In this document: positions 33,245-44,200 of the stretch, one piece after another
Layout: every line of letters starts with the position of its first letter
How positions within the stretch are numbered: the first letter of the stretch is position 1
Origin: Diplolepis rosae
Lineage: Eukaryota; Arthropoda; Insecta; Hymenoptera; Diplolepididae
NCBI GenBank assembly: GCA_030998225.1
Contig: JAPYXD010000308.1
Location: 1,622,001 to 1,686,000, forward strand
Direction of reading: 5' to 3'
DNA: 64,000 nucleotides
Notes under the pieces: model-generated
The model's database searches: none
What the model was told of the DNA's origin: nothing
Seen by the model: the letters and a program-made list of their open reading frames with translations, nothing else
Position numbers and translations under genes: made by a program

Positions 33245-34965
33245 CACATTATGTGAAATTCCAGGATGTCAAAATGTAGCCGTTCGTTTTGAAATGTATT
33301 AGAAGAGTATCACTACTGTACCATGTACAATGAATAGAAAAGGCTAATGATGATTGTTGGTTTGATAAATCTGTTTTTATTACTGCCTTAACATAAATTT
33401 ATCTCAAAGTTTTTCGATATGAATTCACACCGATTTGATAACTTGATTGTACAATCGTGACTTATTTTGGGGCAGTTTACATTCATAAAAATTTTGACTA
33501 AATTGATAAATTCACATTTTTTGCCTCTTATGTGAGAAAAAATTTCGTTTCGATTTCGTTCGCAAAAATTACTTTAGTTCTCTTAATTCTCTTAAGGGCA
33601 GTTACCCCCTATGAAGTAATTCCTCGGGAAAATTGAAAAATACGTAAATTTTATTTTATTATCGCGTGTAACATATATTTTTTCAAACTTTTCATCTTCA
33701 ATTTACACCTATTCGGTTATCTTCTTGTATAATCGTAACCCACGTCGTAAATCTCTCCAACTGCTTATAAAAGAACATAATCCATCAAAACTTTTTTTCC
33801 AAGAAACTAATTTTGTAAACTCCTTTTGTGTAGATTTTAGAAACTAATCACCAGTTTTCAAAAATCGCCCTAATTGCCACATCTTATGGTACAAACAATC
33901 TCAGTTTCAATTACTGGATTCTTACAGCGTTTTTCAGGTGTGAAACATGTGCTATCTTATAAGTACAAAACTGAATGAGCAGTCGCGGACAATGTTTCAG
34001 GGATGGTTCCGAAAGAATAACCTGCATGCCAAGGTGTTAACTAACGTGCCGAGAGCTGCATGGCACCAGGGGGTTGTTTATTTTTTCGCATTCGTTCGTG
34101 AATTTTTACTTCAATTCTCTGCAAGAGGGATCATTCCTGGTCCTTCAACTAGAACCCTATTTTTTCACTCCGCCATACCGTTCTATTGTCATGTACGAGC
34201 GATTCTTCTTTTTTATTGAATTACGTATTCTTCGGTTATTTTTCAAACGTTTTGGTTTACAAATTTTCTAGTCCATTACGACTGCACCGAAAATTTTTTT
34301 TTTCCGAGAGTCAACTATCACCCATAGTTAAGTCTAACCTAGTTGAAATAACACGGATTCCTGTTTAAGAGAATCACTTACATATAGTTGAAAAAACCAA
34401 TATAAACCTTGTTACATAGAAATAAAGAATTCTAGTTCAATTAACAATTAAATTCAATTAACATTGCTATTTTGTTATTACAAAACTCCGCTGTAAAAAG
34501 AACATCTTCTGTATTTATAACTTTTTCACTGTGTAAACAAAAATTTATTTTTGTCAATAATTCTTTAAAATCCACTTTTATCAATATAAATTTTGCTCTA
34601 GTAGATCATAAACGTAAAGTTGTTTATTGGTTACGTTTAATACATGCGCCTGAAAGGATCTGTCCTTCAAATCAACTTGCTTTCTTTGTTTTTCTTACTA
34701 AACTTGAACTTTTTCATTTCAACTAGGATTGCAAAGTTGGCGCCTGTCCTAACTAGGCAAAATAGTATACGGGTACAAGGAATTTTTTTCGGTGTGTAAA
34801 GAACATTTGTCGCAATGAACTTTGTGCAACTATCGCATCTGGCTCTTGCCATTCAGCAGTTCTTTCCTTCTATTCTTGCAGCCAGGCTGAATTAATATTA
34901 TCATCAATAGAATTCAATGTATTAAACGATCCTTCTACTACTTCTAAAGATTCACTGTCATTTAA
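33245..34965. other. AT-rich intronic sequence
   Basis: No recognised coding or repeat structure. Several short ORFs (for example plus 33947-34219, minus 34852-34667) carry no family motif. Confidence 0.4.
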
Positions 34966-34970
34966 AACTA

Positions 34971-35205
34971 TGTAACGAACCGCATGTAAGCACTACGCCG
35001 CAGCTCGCCTACCGCAGCATTTAGAGGATTACTCCCACCAACGTTACTCACGTGAGTTCCCCCACCGACGGCCAAGCTATGCGCCCAGGTACCCCCGCCG
35101 CTTGCGAACGGTATAAGAGGTGGGTTGAAGGACTGAGACGGAGCAATTTGCTTATAATTATATTTTCCTTATAAATAGCTTTGTTTGGTTTGCAAGCACT
35201 AAGGT
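34971..35205 (+). repeat. Candidate solo LTR or promoter-like block
   Basis: An abrupt GC-richer block begins TGTAACGAACCGCATGTAAG, contains GGTATAAGAGGTGGG (TATA-like) followed about 20 bp later by GACTGAGACGGAG, and ends near TTTGGTTTGCA. This is the composition of an LTR, but I found no second copy, no coding neighbour and no target duplication. Confidence 0.3.
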
Positions 35206-35209
35206 AAGG

Positions 35210-35469
35210 TCAAAAATCTTTAATTTAAACATTTTTTTAAATTACAATATCCAATTATTCGTTTTTAAGAAGTGGTTATATTTATATTCAATCAATATTA
35301 TCAAAAACATAATTTGACCCCATGCCAAAATAAAATAAAATTTTTTCTAATATTAATTATTGGGGGAAAATAAAAGGTGTATGTTGCTTGTAAATTTTTC
35401 AAACCAATCCCAGGACTGATCTCTAGAACAACAAATGAACCATTGAATATTATAGTATAATATGTACCT
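35210..35469. other. AT-rich spacer
   Basis: Nothing recognised. Confidence 0.4.
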
Positions 35470-35970
35470 AGGCGCGTAATGAGGGTTATTACGTGACCAG
35501 CGACAATGCTCGCAGGAGATCGAAGCCGAGGCGCGATCAGTCCTGCAAGCATTTTAAGCGAGTCTTGTAATTATCCGAATTGTGGGCATTGGCACATATT
35601 CTATTTTAGGTGACTTCAGCGCATATACAAGTTTTTATGCGTACACTCGAATCCAATCTGAAAAGGTCGAACTTGCCGTGATTATCGTCGATCTCACTTG
35701 ACATTTCGCGAATACTTACGGCCATTTTGATTTTCTCAATCTTGTGTAATAGTAGCGTATTGTAATATACGCATGCGCAGTTCAAATGTACAAGGCTTTG
35801 TCAGTACGGTGCCAACGCTGTACGAAGAAGAAGAAGAATAAGAAGAAGATTACGCTCCGCTGTATCGTAATAGGCGCATGTAAAGTTCAATTTTTACATT
35901 AAATTCCTCTGTATCGTAATACACAACATTACGATACTATCAACTGTAGAGTAAAAACGAGTTTACGCGC
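35470..35970 (-). repeat. Unclassified dispersed repeat, copy 2 (inverted)
   Basis: Reverse-oriented relative of 11560-12057; shares ATACGCATGCGCAGTTCAAA, TGTACAAGGCTTTG, CGCTGTACGAAGAAGAAGAA and GCGCGTAATGAGGG. The two copies differ by many substitutions and small indels. Confidence 0.65.
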
Positions 35971-36370
35971 CGCAGGAACATACAAATATTACCAAACATT
36001 CTGATTAATCTCTGTGACTGCCGTAGCTTCCCCCACCCCTTACAACCTACATTCAATTATTATTGTCAGCTTTGCTCGGCTAGTTACATCATAGCTATCA
36101 GCGGAAAACAATGGGAATCCACCGCTGATGTGAACAATCATCTTTAGCCGACCAAATTCAGTTCTCTGCTTGTGATATAAAGCCAAACTCAAAACTATGT
36201 AGGGGACTACATTGTGAAACATATGGCGGGATATATTGCAATTTGAGTCCAGATCATATTCATGCGGTTTCCTGTGTGATTTCTCGTTTGTTTGTCTATA
36301 TTTCACACGAAAAGGTCATTGTTCAAGGAGTGAAACTAGAGAAACGTGGTTCTTGACAATTCCTAGACCT
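35971..36370. other. Non-coding spacer
   Basis: No transposon or host coding recognised. A minus ORF (36306-36040) has no family pattern. Confidence 0.35.
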
Positions 36371-36375
36371 GTGTA

Positions 36376-37521
36376 CGAGGGCTGTTCAATAAGTCCGTGA
36401 CTTTGAAATGAACACTTTTTGTAACAAAAATCCCAATTTATTGTTCAACTTAGTCACCTGTCAACTGTATACATTTATTACAGCGGTTCGCAAGCTTCTT
36501 TATGCCTTCTATAAAGTATTTTTTATCAAACCCCTCAAAATACTCATTGGTAGGCATAGGAACTTTATGCTTGAAGCATAAAAGCATAATCACATAAAAA
36601 TATGACTTAGAGCATATGCAAGCACAAATTCGGGTAAACGGGAGCAGAATTAGAGCATAAATAAAATAATTGGAAGGAGTCAAATCTGGGGAATAAGGTG
36701 GATCAAGAAGTATTTCGTAGCGTAAATCAAATAATTTGGCCGTTGCAATGGCACTCGTGTGAGCTCGTGCATTGTCGTGGTGGAAAAGCACTTTTTTGCC
36801 AGATAGGGCCGCTTCTCACATTTTTGACAAATATTTTATTTCTGGCGTATAATAATAAATGCACGTTTCATCAGCGGTTACATAACGTCGAAAAAACTAC
36901 TTTGAATTACGTTGAAACATGCCCAAACATTGCTCAGATGCAACCACTCAAGGCCCGCTTGTAATCGGCTGTGAGCAAACGTGGCACCCATCTAGCACAG
37001 CTTCCTCATGCCCAAACATTCATGTAAAATGTGCCATACGCATCCTACTGAAATGTTTACAGTCTCGCCAATTTCATCCACTTTCAATCGACGATGGTTG
37101 AGTACAATGTCATGGATTTTATCGATCATTTCTTGAGAAATCACCTCTTTTGGACGACCAGGATGCTCAGCATCACTTATGCTAATACGGCCGCAACGAA
37201 ATTCAGTAAACCACTTATGAACCATACCATGCGATGGAGTAGACTCCTTATATTATCTTGCGAGCTTTTCTTCAATTTCTTTGATTGATTTTCCTCGTAG
37301 AAAATAATGTTTAATAAGCACGTGAAACTCGCCTTTTTCCATGATTTTGTTTTAACAATGAAAAACTGAATTCAACCGTCTGTGAAAAATTATTTAATCA
37401 ACGTACTGACTTGAAACTTTGCATACGCACTGATATTAGACGGTATTCTCTTAGAGCAGTAACATATTTACGATAAAAGCACCATCTTTCGAGAAGTCAC
37501 GGACTTATTGAACATCCCTCG
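36376..37521 (-). mobile_element. mariner (DD34D), inactive
   Basis: Seen: TIRs CGAGGGCTGTTCAATAAGTC at the left and CGAGGGATGTTCAATAAGTC (inverted) at the right, flanked by TA (36374-36375; 37522-37523). The minus-strand transposase starts MEKGEFHVLIKHYFLRGKSI, continues VHKWFTEFRCGRISISDAEH, VDEIGETVNISVGCVWHILH and GMRKLC, then loses the first-Asp block. The C-terminal part has MLFHHDNARAHTSAIATAK (second Asp) and PPYSPDLTPSNYF, where the third catalytic Asp is Asn. An insertion-like segment (about 36548-36660) precedes the C-terminal GIKKLANRCNKCIQLTGD. Inactive. Confidence 0.85.
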
Positions 37522-37578
37522 TATATGATGACGTCAGAAGTCTATTCAATTTTTTGTTGAATGTTCAAAGAGCAAATA

Positions 37579-38571
37579 CAGGGTTGGCCATCTAACATTT
37601 GGAATTTGAATCGGCTATAGAAGAAAACAGTTATGTATATTATTTCTAAAGTATGGTTTTATTAGAAAGATTGAAACTTTCCATTTAAGAATGAAAAACA
37701 ACATCATTCAAATGACCGAAAAATGATCTTTTCAGATAAAGCCCATTTCCACATCGGAGGCAATATCAATGAGAAAAATTGCTTCATTTGGGGCTCAGAA
37801 AATTCAAACGTGTGACCGCGGATGGGAGTCCCGGGCGAACGGATGACGGAAGACACGTACGCGACTTTAAACTGGAACCAACCACCCGTGAAGTTTAAAG
37901 CCGAGAGGCGGTTCCGCGGGCGGTGTATTGGTTCGAGAGAGGGGGTTTTTTGGTTTTAACAGGTATGCCTAGTCCCGTCCTAGGAGAGTCCTGTACAACT
38001 TCTATAAAAGATTTCGCCATTTTTCCTCCTCACCAAAAAAAAAAAAAAATCATCAATGGCGAGCGTTACCGTGCCATGATCAATGAATTTTTTATTCCAA
38101 AAACGGAAGAGGATGACATGGACGACATTTGGTCTTAACTGGGTGGGGCCACTTTCCACACAGCCATCGTGACAATCGATCTTTTGCTCACCGTTTTCGA
38201 AAATTGAACAATCAGCCTAAATTCTTATCAATTGGCCAATTTGGTCAATTGGCCACCTTGGACTATTTTTTGTAGGGGGCCGTTAAGGGTAAGTGTTAAG
38301 CAAACCATCCAGAAACGATTGAGGCCTTGAAACACGACATCGAAGTTGCCATTCATGGGATTGAAGCACAAACAATCGAAAATGTACTGAAAAATTAGGT
38401 TGATCGAATGGGGAAATGTAAGGCCAGCCACGGCTGTCATTTGAATGATTTTGTGTTTGATTCTTAAATAGAAAGGTTCAATCTTTCTAATAAAACCATA
38501 CTTTTGAAGAAATATCCATGAGTTGTTTTTTATAGCCGATTCACATTCCAGATGTTAGACGGACCACCCTG
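37579..38571 (+). mobile_element. Tc1/mariner DD41D element with TIRs of about 130 bp, inactive
   Basis: Seen: TIRs starting CAGGGTTGGCCATCTAACAT and, inverted, CAGGGTGGTCCGTCTAACAT, both next to TA (37577-37578; 38572-38573). They share ATGGTTTTATTAGAAAGATTGAA further in. Interior plus-strand fragments: MIFSDKAHFHIGGNINEKN (first Asp), then, after foreign sequence, INGERYRAMINEFFIPKTEE and a decayed DGATxHTA box (GGATFHTAIVTIDLL), followed by LIEWGNV-like debris. The N-terminal HTH is gone. The same group as the near-intact element at 44784-46087. Confidence 0.8.
37813..38049 (+). repeat. GC-rich insert ending in poly(A), SINE-like
   Basis: Between the transposase fragments of the DD41D element lies a GC-rich stretch (CGGATGGGAGTCCCGGGCGA...) ending in 15 A (38035-38049). 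A GGTATTGGTTCGAG-like word at about 37923-37935 recalls a pol III B box. No target duplication could be fixed, so retroposition is only suggested. Confidence 0.4.
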
Positions 38572-38778
38572 TAATAGTTAGCTTAAATTGTATGTGCTCT
38601 TCTGAATTTTTAAATAACTACTTATTTGAGTCAGATACAGCGTTGAAAGTAGGTGAGATACAGAAACGTGGTGAGCATTAGAAAGCATAATTAAATTATT
38701 AAAATTCTGAAATGGCAATATGTAAACCAAGCCCAAGCTTGTTCGATGAGATTGAATTTAGTTTATTATGATCAAAAA

Positions 38779-39192
38779 CGATAAAAAACATTTATATCAT
38801 TGCAAATATGATTCTGTGGCGAAATTTGAATTGGAAGGTGTAGGAATGAATACAATCATTTCATTTTTCAGCGATAAAAATTAGAATAACATCGTTTACC
38901 TGTCATTGAAGGCAGTGCAGTGGTTCATAATTGGAGGAACGTCTCCACCGTGAAGGTTTACTATTGGTGGAGTAAGAAGCAACAACTTTTGTCTCACTTC
39001 TAACAATAGCCAATCCCGACGGTGGAGACGTTCCGCAAATGGTGAACCACTGCACTGCCTTTAATGACAGGTACATGATGTTTTCCTAGTTTTTATCCCT
39101 GAAAAATAAAGTTATTGTATTTATTCCTACACCTGCTAATTCAAATTTCGCCATAAAATCAGATTTGCAATGATTTAAATGTTTTTTCATGA
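38779..39192. repeat. Palindrome, arms about 190 bp
   Basis: Inverted duplication centred near 38985. Paired landmarks: GGAACGTCTCCACCGT (38936-38951) with 39019-39034; GTCATTGAAGGCAGTGCAGT with 39051-39070; GGCGAAATTTGAATT (38819-38833) with about 39139-39153; ATAAAAAACATTTATATCAT with 39171-39190. The loop is about 40-50 bp. No ORF. Confidence 0.75.
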
Positions 39193-39194
39193 AC

Positions 39195-39615
39195 CATTTT
39201 TGAACAAGACAGCTGTGTGAAAGATATTTTAATGTCTCAGGACTTAAAAAGAAAAGATGCAATCGTCAAGGTAAGCATATATGTGTTTTATGTGGTTAAA
39301 ACTTGACAAGATAGCAAGGGGAATATTCAGTTGTCTAACCTGTATGACTGTGGTGTGACGCGATGAGGTTGTGGTGCTTGTTATAAAAGTAAGACCATTT
39401 GTGTAGTCAGGGTTGGACCACCGCAATTTTTCTTTTCTTTTTAATCAAGGCAACAGCATCGCCGCGTCAATTCGTGATGACGCGAAACGTTAATAAAGTG
39501 ATTTTAAATCGAATCCACTGAGCCTTTGATATCCACGTCTCGTGAGACCAACCTTTCTTCCACTTTGACCACACTCGGACCTCTGCAGGATGTCGCGCCA
39601 GGAGCTAAAAAATCG
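39195..39615. other. Unrecognised sequence upstream of the Gypsy element
   Basis: Includes GATGACGCGAAACGTTAATAAA (about 39476-39497) and AATCGAATCCACTGAGCCT, which look like untranslated leader or LTR sequence of a retroelement. A minus ORF at 39426-39244 (SNPDYTNGLTFITSTTTSSR) is unexplained. LTR ends could not be set. Confidence 0.35.
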
Positions 39616-39630
39616 AATCGTGGACGGAGC

Positions 39631-39975
39631 CAAATGAGCAGCACAGTTTCGACTTCACCAGAGAGCCTCGAAACATTGCGTGAAAAGCAAAAAAAGTGAG
39701 AGGCTTCGACGACGTCTAAAAAACGCCCAGCATCAAGGAAACAGCCAGCTGAAATACCGGCTAAACGAGGTCGCCCACCCAAAAAAGTACCTGAAGAGCC
39801 TTTTTCAGATGAGTCTCAAGATGAAGACTTTTGCATTATTTGTTTGCACGCGATGCCTAAAAAATTAAACCGCAACAATTCCATTGCATGCATTGAATGC
39901 AAGAGAGATATGTATTTGAAATGAACGCAAATTACAAAAAGCTGTTTCATTTGCAAAAATTGCGAGTCCAATTAA
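39631..39975 (+). pseudogene. AT-hook plus PHD-like zinc finger ORF remnant
   Basis: Seen: plus-strand frame with MSSTVSTSPESLETLREKQK, a TGA, then RPASRKQPAEIPAKRGRPPK (GRPP is an AT-hook core), an acidic DESQDEDFCIICLHAMPKKL, then NNSIACIECKRDMYLK and, after a TGA, ITKSCFICKNCESN. The spacing CxxC..CxxC..C..CxxC fits a PHD or RING-like zinc finger. Known: some retroelements (LINE ORF1 proteins, some Gypsy-like) carry PHD fingers. Its position about 600 bp before Gypsy pol pieces suggests either a gag-side ORF of that element or a separate insert. Not resolved. Confidence 0.5.
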
Positions 39976-40293
39976 TGTTTTGCGTGATATTTTGCTTTCC
40001 AATCATGTCAAATTTAAATAAGAAAAGAAATTAGATTTATATTTGGTCATTTGAATTAATTTTAGTATATATTTCAGCGGTGCTGCAACCTAGACAACAT
40101 GGTCCGACCTTGACAGCAATTTTTTTTTCTTTAAAGCCCATAAATTTTTTATATTTGCCAAATCAACTCACCATGCATCAAAAAGTTTTGCAATCATCAG
40201 ATCTTTTTAACGATGTGCTATAATTTCCCAAATTCTTTTTTTAACGGAAGTTATGAGAAACATCCCTTAATGTGAAAGTAAACTCTGTCATAA

Positions 40294-42430
40294 ATGGACC
40301 GAAAGTCTCTTAGTATCGGAGAAAAATACCATTGGTACCGCTCACAAGTCCCGACCTTCAACGAACTCGACATACGAAATTTCATCAACGAAAACGAGAC
40401 AGAACAGGGTCTGGGAAAATACGTATCCAAGATCCAATCAATTACAGTTTTTAATGTTGAAACCACCACTTTGGAAGACCTTTTACACACAGATCATTTA
40501 GACGAAATTTAAAAAGATCACTTATAAAAACAGCTAAAGAAAATAGAAAATGTTTTTTCATGCCAGGCAATGGAGTACCAGGAACCGATCTAGTTATGCA
40601 TAGGATACCAACAACCGATGATGAACCAACTAAGCGTAGGCAATATAAATTCCCGCACGCACTTAAAGATGAAATAAACAGACAAGTAGAAAAACTTTTA
40701 AACGCAGGAATAATTAAGCTTTTCCACTCGCAATATAATACCCCTGTTTGTATAGTTAGAAAGAAACCAGATTCACAAGGCAGGCCTAGATGGCGTATGA
40801 CCTAGTTTTCCGAGCTCTCAAGGACAAAAATATAAATGATGCATATCCCCTACCTAATATAACAGAAATCCTTGATCAAGTAGGAAGCTCAAAATATTAT
40901 ACAGTTTTAGATTTAGCTTCAGGTTTCCATTAAATAAGAACGGATCCCCACGATGCGTATGAAACCGCATTTAGCACTCCATACGGACACTATGAATTTT
41001 GCAGAATGCCTTTTGGATTAAAAAACGCTTCAGGAACATTTTAGCGTCTTATGGATAATCTTTTACGCGGACTTCAAGGAGTTATACTTTTTGTATACTT
41101 GAACGACATAGTGATTTACTCAAATGGTTTAGACGAACACGAGTATAAATTCAAATTATTAGTAGAAAGAATCCGAACAGCTCAACTAAAATTACAAATT
41201 GACAATTGTGAATTTCTATTAAGGAAATTTAATTATCTCGGACACGTGTTAAGAGAAAAGAGACTCAGTCCAGGTCCAAAAAAGGTTGAGGCAATTAAGG
41301 ACTTCCCGCAGCCCAAAGATGTAAAAAACGTAAGATAATTTCTCGGACTAGCCGAATACTATCGTCGTTTCATTAAAATATTTCCACAGATTGCAAAACC
41401 TCTTACTAAACTCTTACAAAAAGAGATGCCATTTAAATGAAATGAAAAAGCTGAAGATTCATTCAATACATTGAAACCCTTCCTATGCAACGCCCCTCTA
41501 TTACAATTTCCAGATTTTACCAAACATCTTAATGTTACCACAGACGCCTCTGGATATGCAGTCGGTGGATTTCTTCCCCAAGGTGAAATTGGGAGGGATC
41601 GCTCTATCGCATATACTTCTCGAGTTCTACGCGTACCTGTACTTAAGTATGAGGTCTATGAACAGAAAGCACTTGCAGTCCTGCATAGCGTCAAGAGCTT
41701 TAGATCTTACGTTCATGGTAGAAAATTTACTATAGTAACTGATCATTAACCCTTAGTATGGTTTAAAACTGCAGACTTAAACACTAGAATTCAGAAATGA
41801 AGATTTAAGTAATCTGAGCAGGATTATACAATAATTGATAAGCCGGGAAAACTAAACTCAAACGCTGATGCTCTATTAAGAAATCCAACGAAACCAGTAC
41901 CAGTTTGCGCCGTCACCAGAGCTCAAAAGAAAAAAGCGAGACACGATAATGATTTATTTCCTGGCAAAAACTCTGTCCACGAAAAAGCCAAGAAAATAAC
42001 TACCGACCTAAAAACTAATAAAAAAGAAAATAATAACCAAAGTGAACTATCACAGAGTGGCCCTAAACGCCGCATTGATAAAAACCTAAATTACTTCGAA
42101 AGTGACAGAGAATCTGGATATGAAGAGGGTGAAGCACGTATGTTCCAATCCATCAAAAATTCAGACTCAGAAGAACAAAATTCACAAAAGGGATGCACAA
42201 AAAAACAAAACGACACTACAAATAAAGATCAAACAATAACGCCACGCATTATACCCAGTCCTTCAACATCGATGGCATCATTAGAATCAGCAGATTGCGT
42301 ATCGCATACAAGCTACAGACGTCAGGTCGTGCAAACGAGAGAAGCAATCCAATATCGTACGGATAATATAGCATATTTCATAACAAGCAACGGACCTCCT
42401 TGCGACGAAGGTGCAAGAAAATTATTATAA
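40294..42430 (+). pseudogene. Ty3/Gypsy (17.6/297-like) pol remnant
   Basis: Seen in plus-strand pieces: 40294-40511 (KYVSKIQSITVFN..DLLHTDHLDEI); RT entry GTDLVMHRIPTTDDEPTKRR, RQVEKLLNAGIIK, SQYNTPVCIVRKKPD; IPFG-type block in another frame; FVYLNDIVIYSNGLDEH, where the YxDD box reads YLND; LDNCEFLLRKFNYLGH-like hinge; FLGLAEYYRRFIK; RNase H LNVTTDASGYAVGGFLPQG and YEQKALAVLHSVKSFRSYVH; then a charged linker 41880-42430. Known: order and motifs of 17.6-group Gypsy pol. At least eight stop codons and frameshifts, so inactive. Confidence 0.85.
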
Positions 42431-42469
42431 TTCGACAAGATTATCCCTTATCAATGACTTACTATAGGT

Positions 42470-43110
42470 GAAGTAAAAGAAACCAAAAAAGGAAATGACG
42501 GGCAACAATTCTCCCTCTGTATTCGTAAAGAAAATCCAGAGTCAATGAGCAGTATTAAAATGAGTATTTTTGAAACGTTAAAAATTCTTTGAGACTTTTT
42601 ACTAAAACTAAATCAAAAAGAGGTGAACATAACGAAACGTAGTCATTGAAAACTTAAATTAGTCTGAAGCACTCAATCTTATTGATTTGGTATTTTCAAA
42701 CACTCCAATCAAGATATTGATATGCACAGGGACATTAAAATGCCACAAGGAGTCTTTTAAACTTATAATAGAAGTAAGCAAAAATATTATTGGCAGAATC
42801 CTAAAGAAGACGTTCGAAGAAGAATTCGACACGAAAAGACTTCGAATAAAATACTGAAAACTACCGCCTTTCATCCCCAATCTAACGGTTCTCTCGAGCG
42901 TTCTCACCATACCTTAAGCGAGTTCCCTAAACAGTATACCAATTAAGACAATGTATGGAATGACTAGACATAGCAATGTTGAGTTACAATACATGTACCC
43001 AGGAAAGTACTAAACATACTCTATACAAGGTCATGTTCGGTCGTTTCGATCGCTTACCATTCAGTAATTCTTTAAGAGATGGGGCTGTTGTGCCTACATA
43101 TAAAAGTTAT
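42470..43110 (+). pseudogene. Gypsy integrase remnant with core deletion
   Basis: Plus-strand scraps: CIRKENPESMSSIKMSIFET, the zinc-domain part NRSKQKYYWQNPKEDVRRRI, then directly KTTAFHPQSNGSLERSHHTL and a tail with FGRFDRLPFSNSLRD. The DDE catalytic core between the zinc domain and 'HPQSNGSLER' (which keeps the Glu) is missing, along with both catalytic Asp residues. Confidence 0.75.
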
Positions 43111-43142
43111 GTGGTAGATCTGGTAACAAGATTGAATACACA

Positions 43143-43560
43143 TTGAATTATAACGCCATACATTTGCGCTCCGGTACAGCATGTTCCCTCTCCGAAGGTA
43201 GCTGCATCGACTCACAAGGAGGATATACCTTCTGGGATCCCATACCAATCGATAATTGTAGGTTTAACAGGTATAGCGTATTTTACGAATGTTGTGCGAA
43301 TAAGATGGTCGATAATGACAATATTCAAAATTAAGTAGTTTATTCTCTTTCAACCCAAGATATTACATTTCCACTAGCCTCCAAACGAAAAGGAACATCT
43401 TGTGAATATAGCCTTATCAAAACAGAGCACCCAAAACTGATAATCCTTGAAACGACAGATGGTGAACGCTTTTAAATAGCAAAGAAAGTATCTGTTTCCA
43501 ATCTTTACATTTTTGCTTATGTAAACTCCAAATTCGTATATGTTGAGAAACATATATTCT
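43143..43560 (+). pseudogene. Envelope-type glycoprotein remnant of the Gypsy element
   Basis: Seen: plus strand, directly after the integrase tail: CSLSEGSCIDSQGGYTFWDP, IPIDNCRFNRYSVFYECC, a TAA, then QDITFPLASKRKG, LIKTEHPKLIILETTDGERF, a TAA, and a final FAYVNSKFVYVEKHI. Known: some insect Gypsy and BEL elements carry an env captured from RNA viruses; the 'YTFWDPIP...C.F..Y..LYE' pattern resembles chuvirus-like (Mononegavirales) glycoproteins found in such elements. That link is from memory of the family, not from a search. The N-terminal part is absent and there are two in-frame stops, so nothing functional is encoded. Confidence 0.55.
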
Positions 43561-43739
43561 ATGTTGGATAAATACTAGCACAATTTAGCCATGCGTGTCG
43601 TTCTATCCAGCAGCGTAAAACCTACATGAAGACTTAGCTCTTTTGGCCGTTAGCTTATAAACATTTTCAGCCGTCATTTTTAACAGCAAATCGTCATCGA
43701 TATTCATGTGTTGAGATAGATTTTTTCGAGCGTTAAGTT

Positions 43740-44200
43740 AAATTTTTGTCGTTACTAGTGCGTCAACATTTTCTGCAGAACGTATTTTTCTCTTTTTTGT
43801 CAAATATCCGGAAAAGCTGAAAATGTTCGTTCAGCATCTGCATTTGAGTTCAGCAAAGAACGAACTACATTTACAAGGGTCAGTTGTCCTTGAAAGATGG
43901 AGCCAATCTTTCTCTAGCGGGATATCGTCGATTTCCATATTTAATTCTGTAGCTACTTAGCGAATATCTTCGAAATGAGAAATGAACTCTAGTTTTCGAG
44001 AATGGGAAAAACGCGTTAAAAATGTTAAACATGTTTAAAATATGTCTCGAAAAAAGAAGATAGGCTTTTGTTTATGGATACAGAATGATGCTGTATCAAT
44101 CTCGCAATGTCCGCTGCTCTGATTTTTTTCCTTTTGGCGAAATTTCGTCATTATTTACCTCTTCCTTTCTAAGTACAGTTTCTTTCGATACCATGTCTGA
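43740..44200 (-). pseudogene. hAT transposase C-terminal remnant
   Basis: Minus strand: TVLRKEEVNNDEISPKGKKI, RAADIARLIQHHSVS, several broken frames, then QLTLVNVVRSLLNSNADAER, TFSAFPDI, a stop, and QKREKYVLQKMLTH. Known: 'SLLxLPHSNAxxERxFSxxxxIxxKxRNxL' is the hAT dimerisation domain; here it reads NSNADAERTFS. The RNase H-like catalytic part is not recognisable. It lies between the Gypsy envelope remnant and the piggyBac start and is independent of both. Confidence 0.6.

Noticed and set aside
39474..39491. GTGATGACGCGAAACG as a hammerhead ribozyme core of a Penelope-like element
   Set aside because: The core resembles CTGATGA...GAAA but the stem between the two boxes is missing and flanking stems do not pair.
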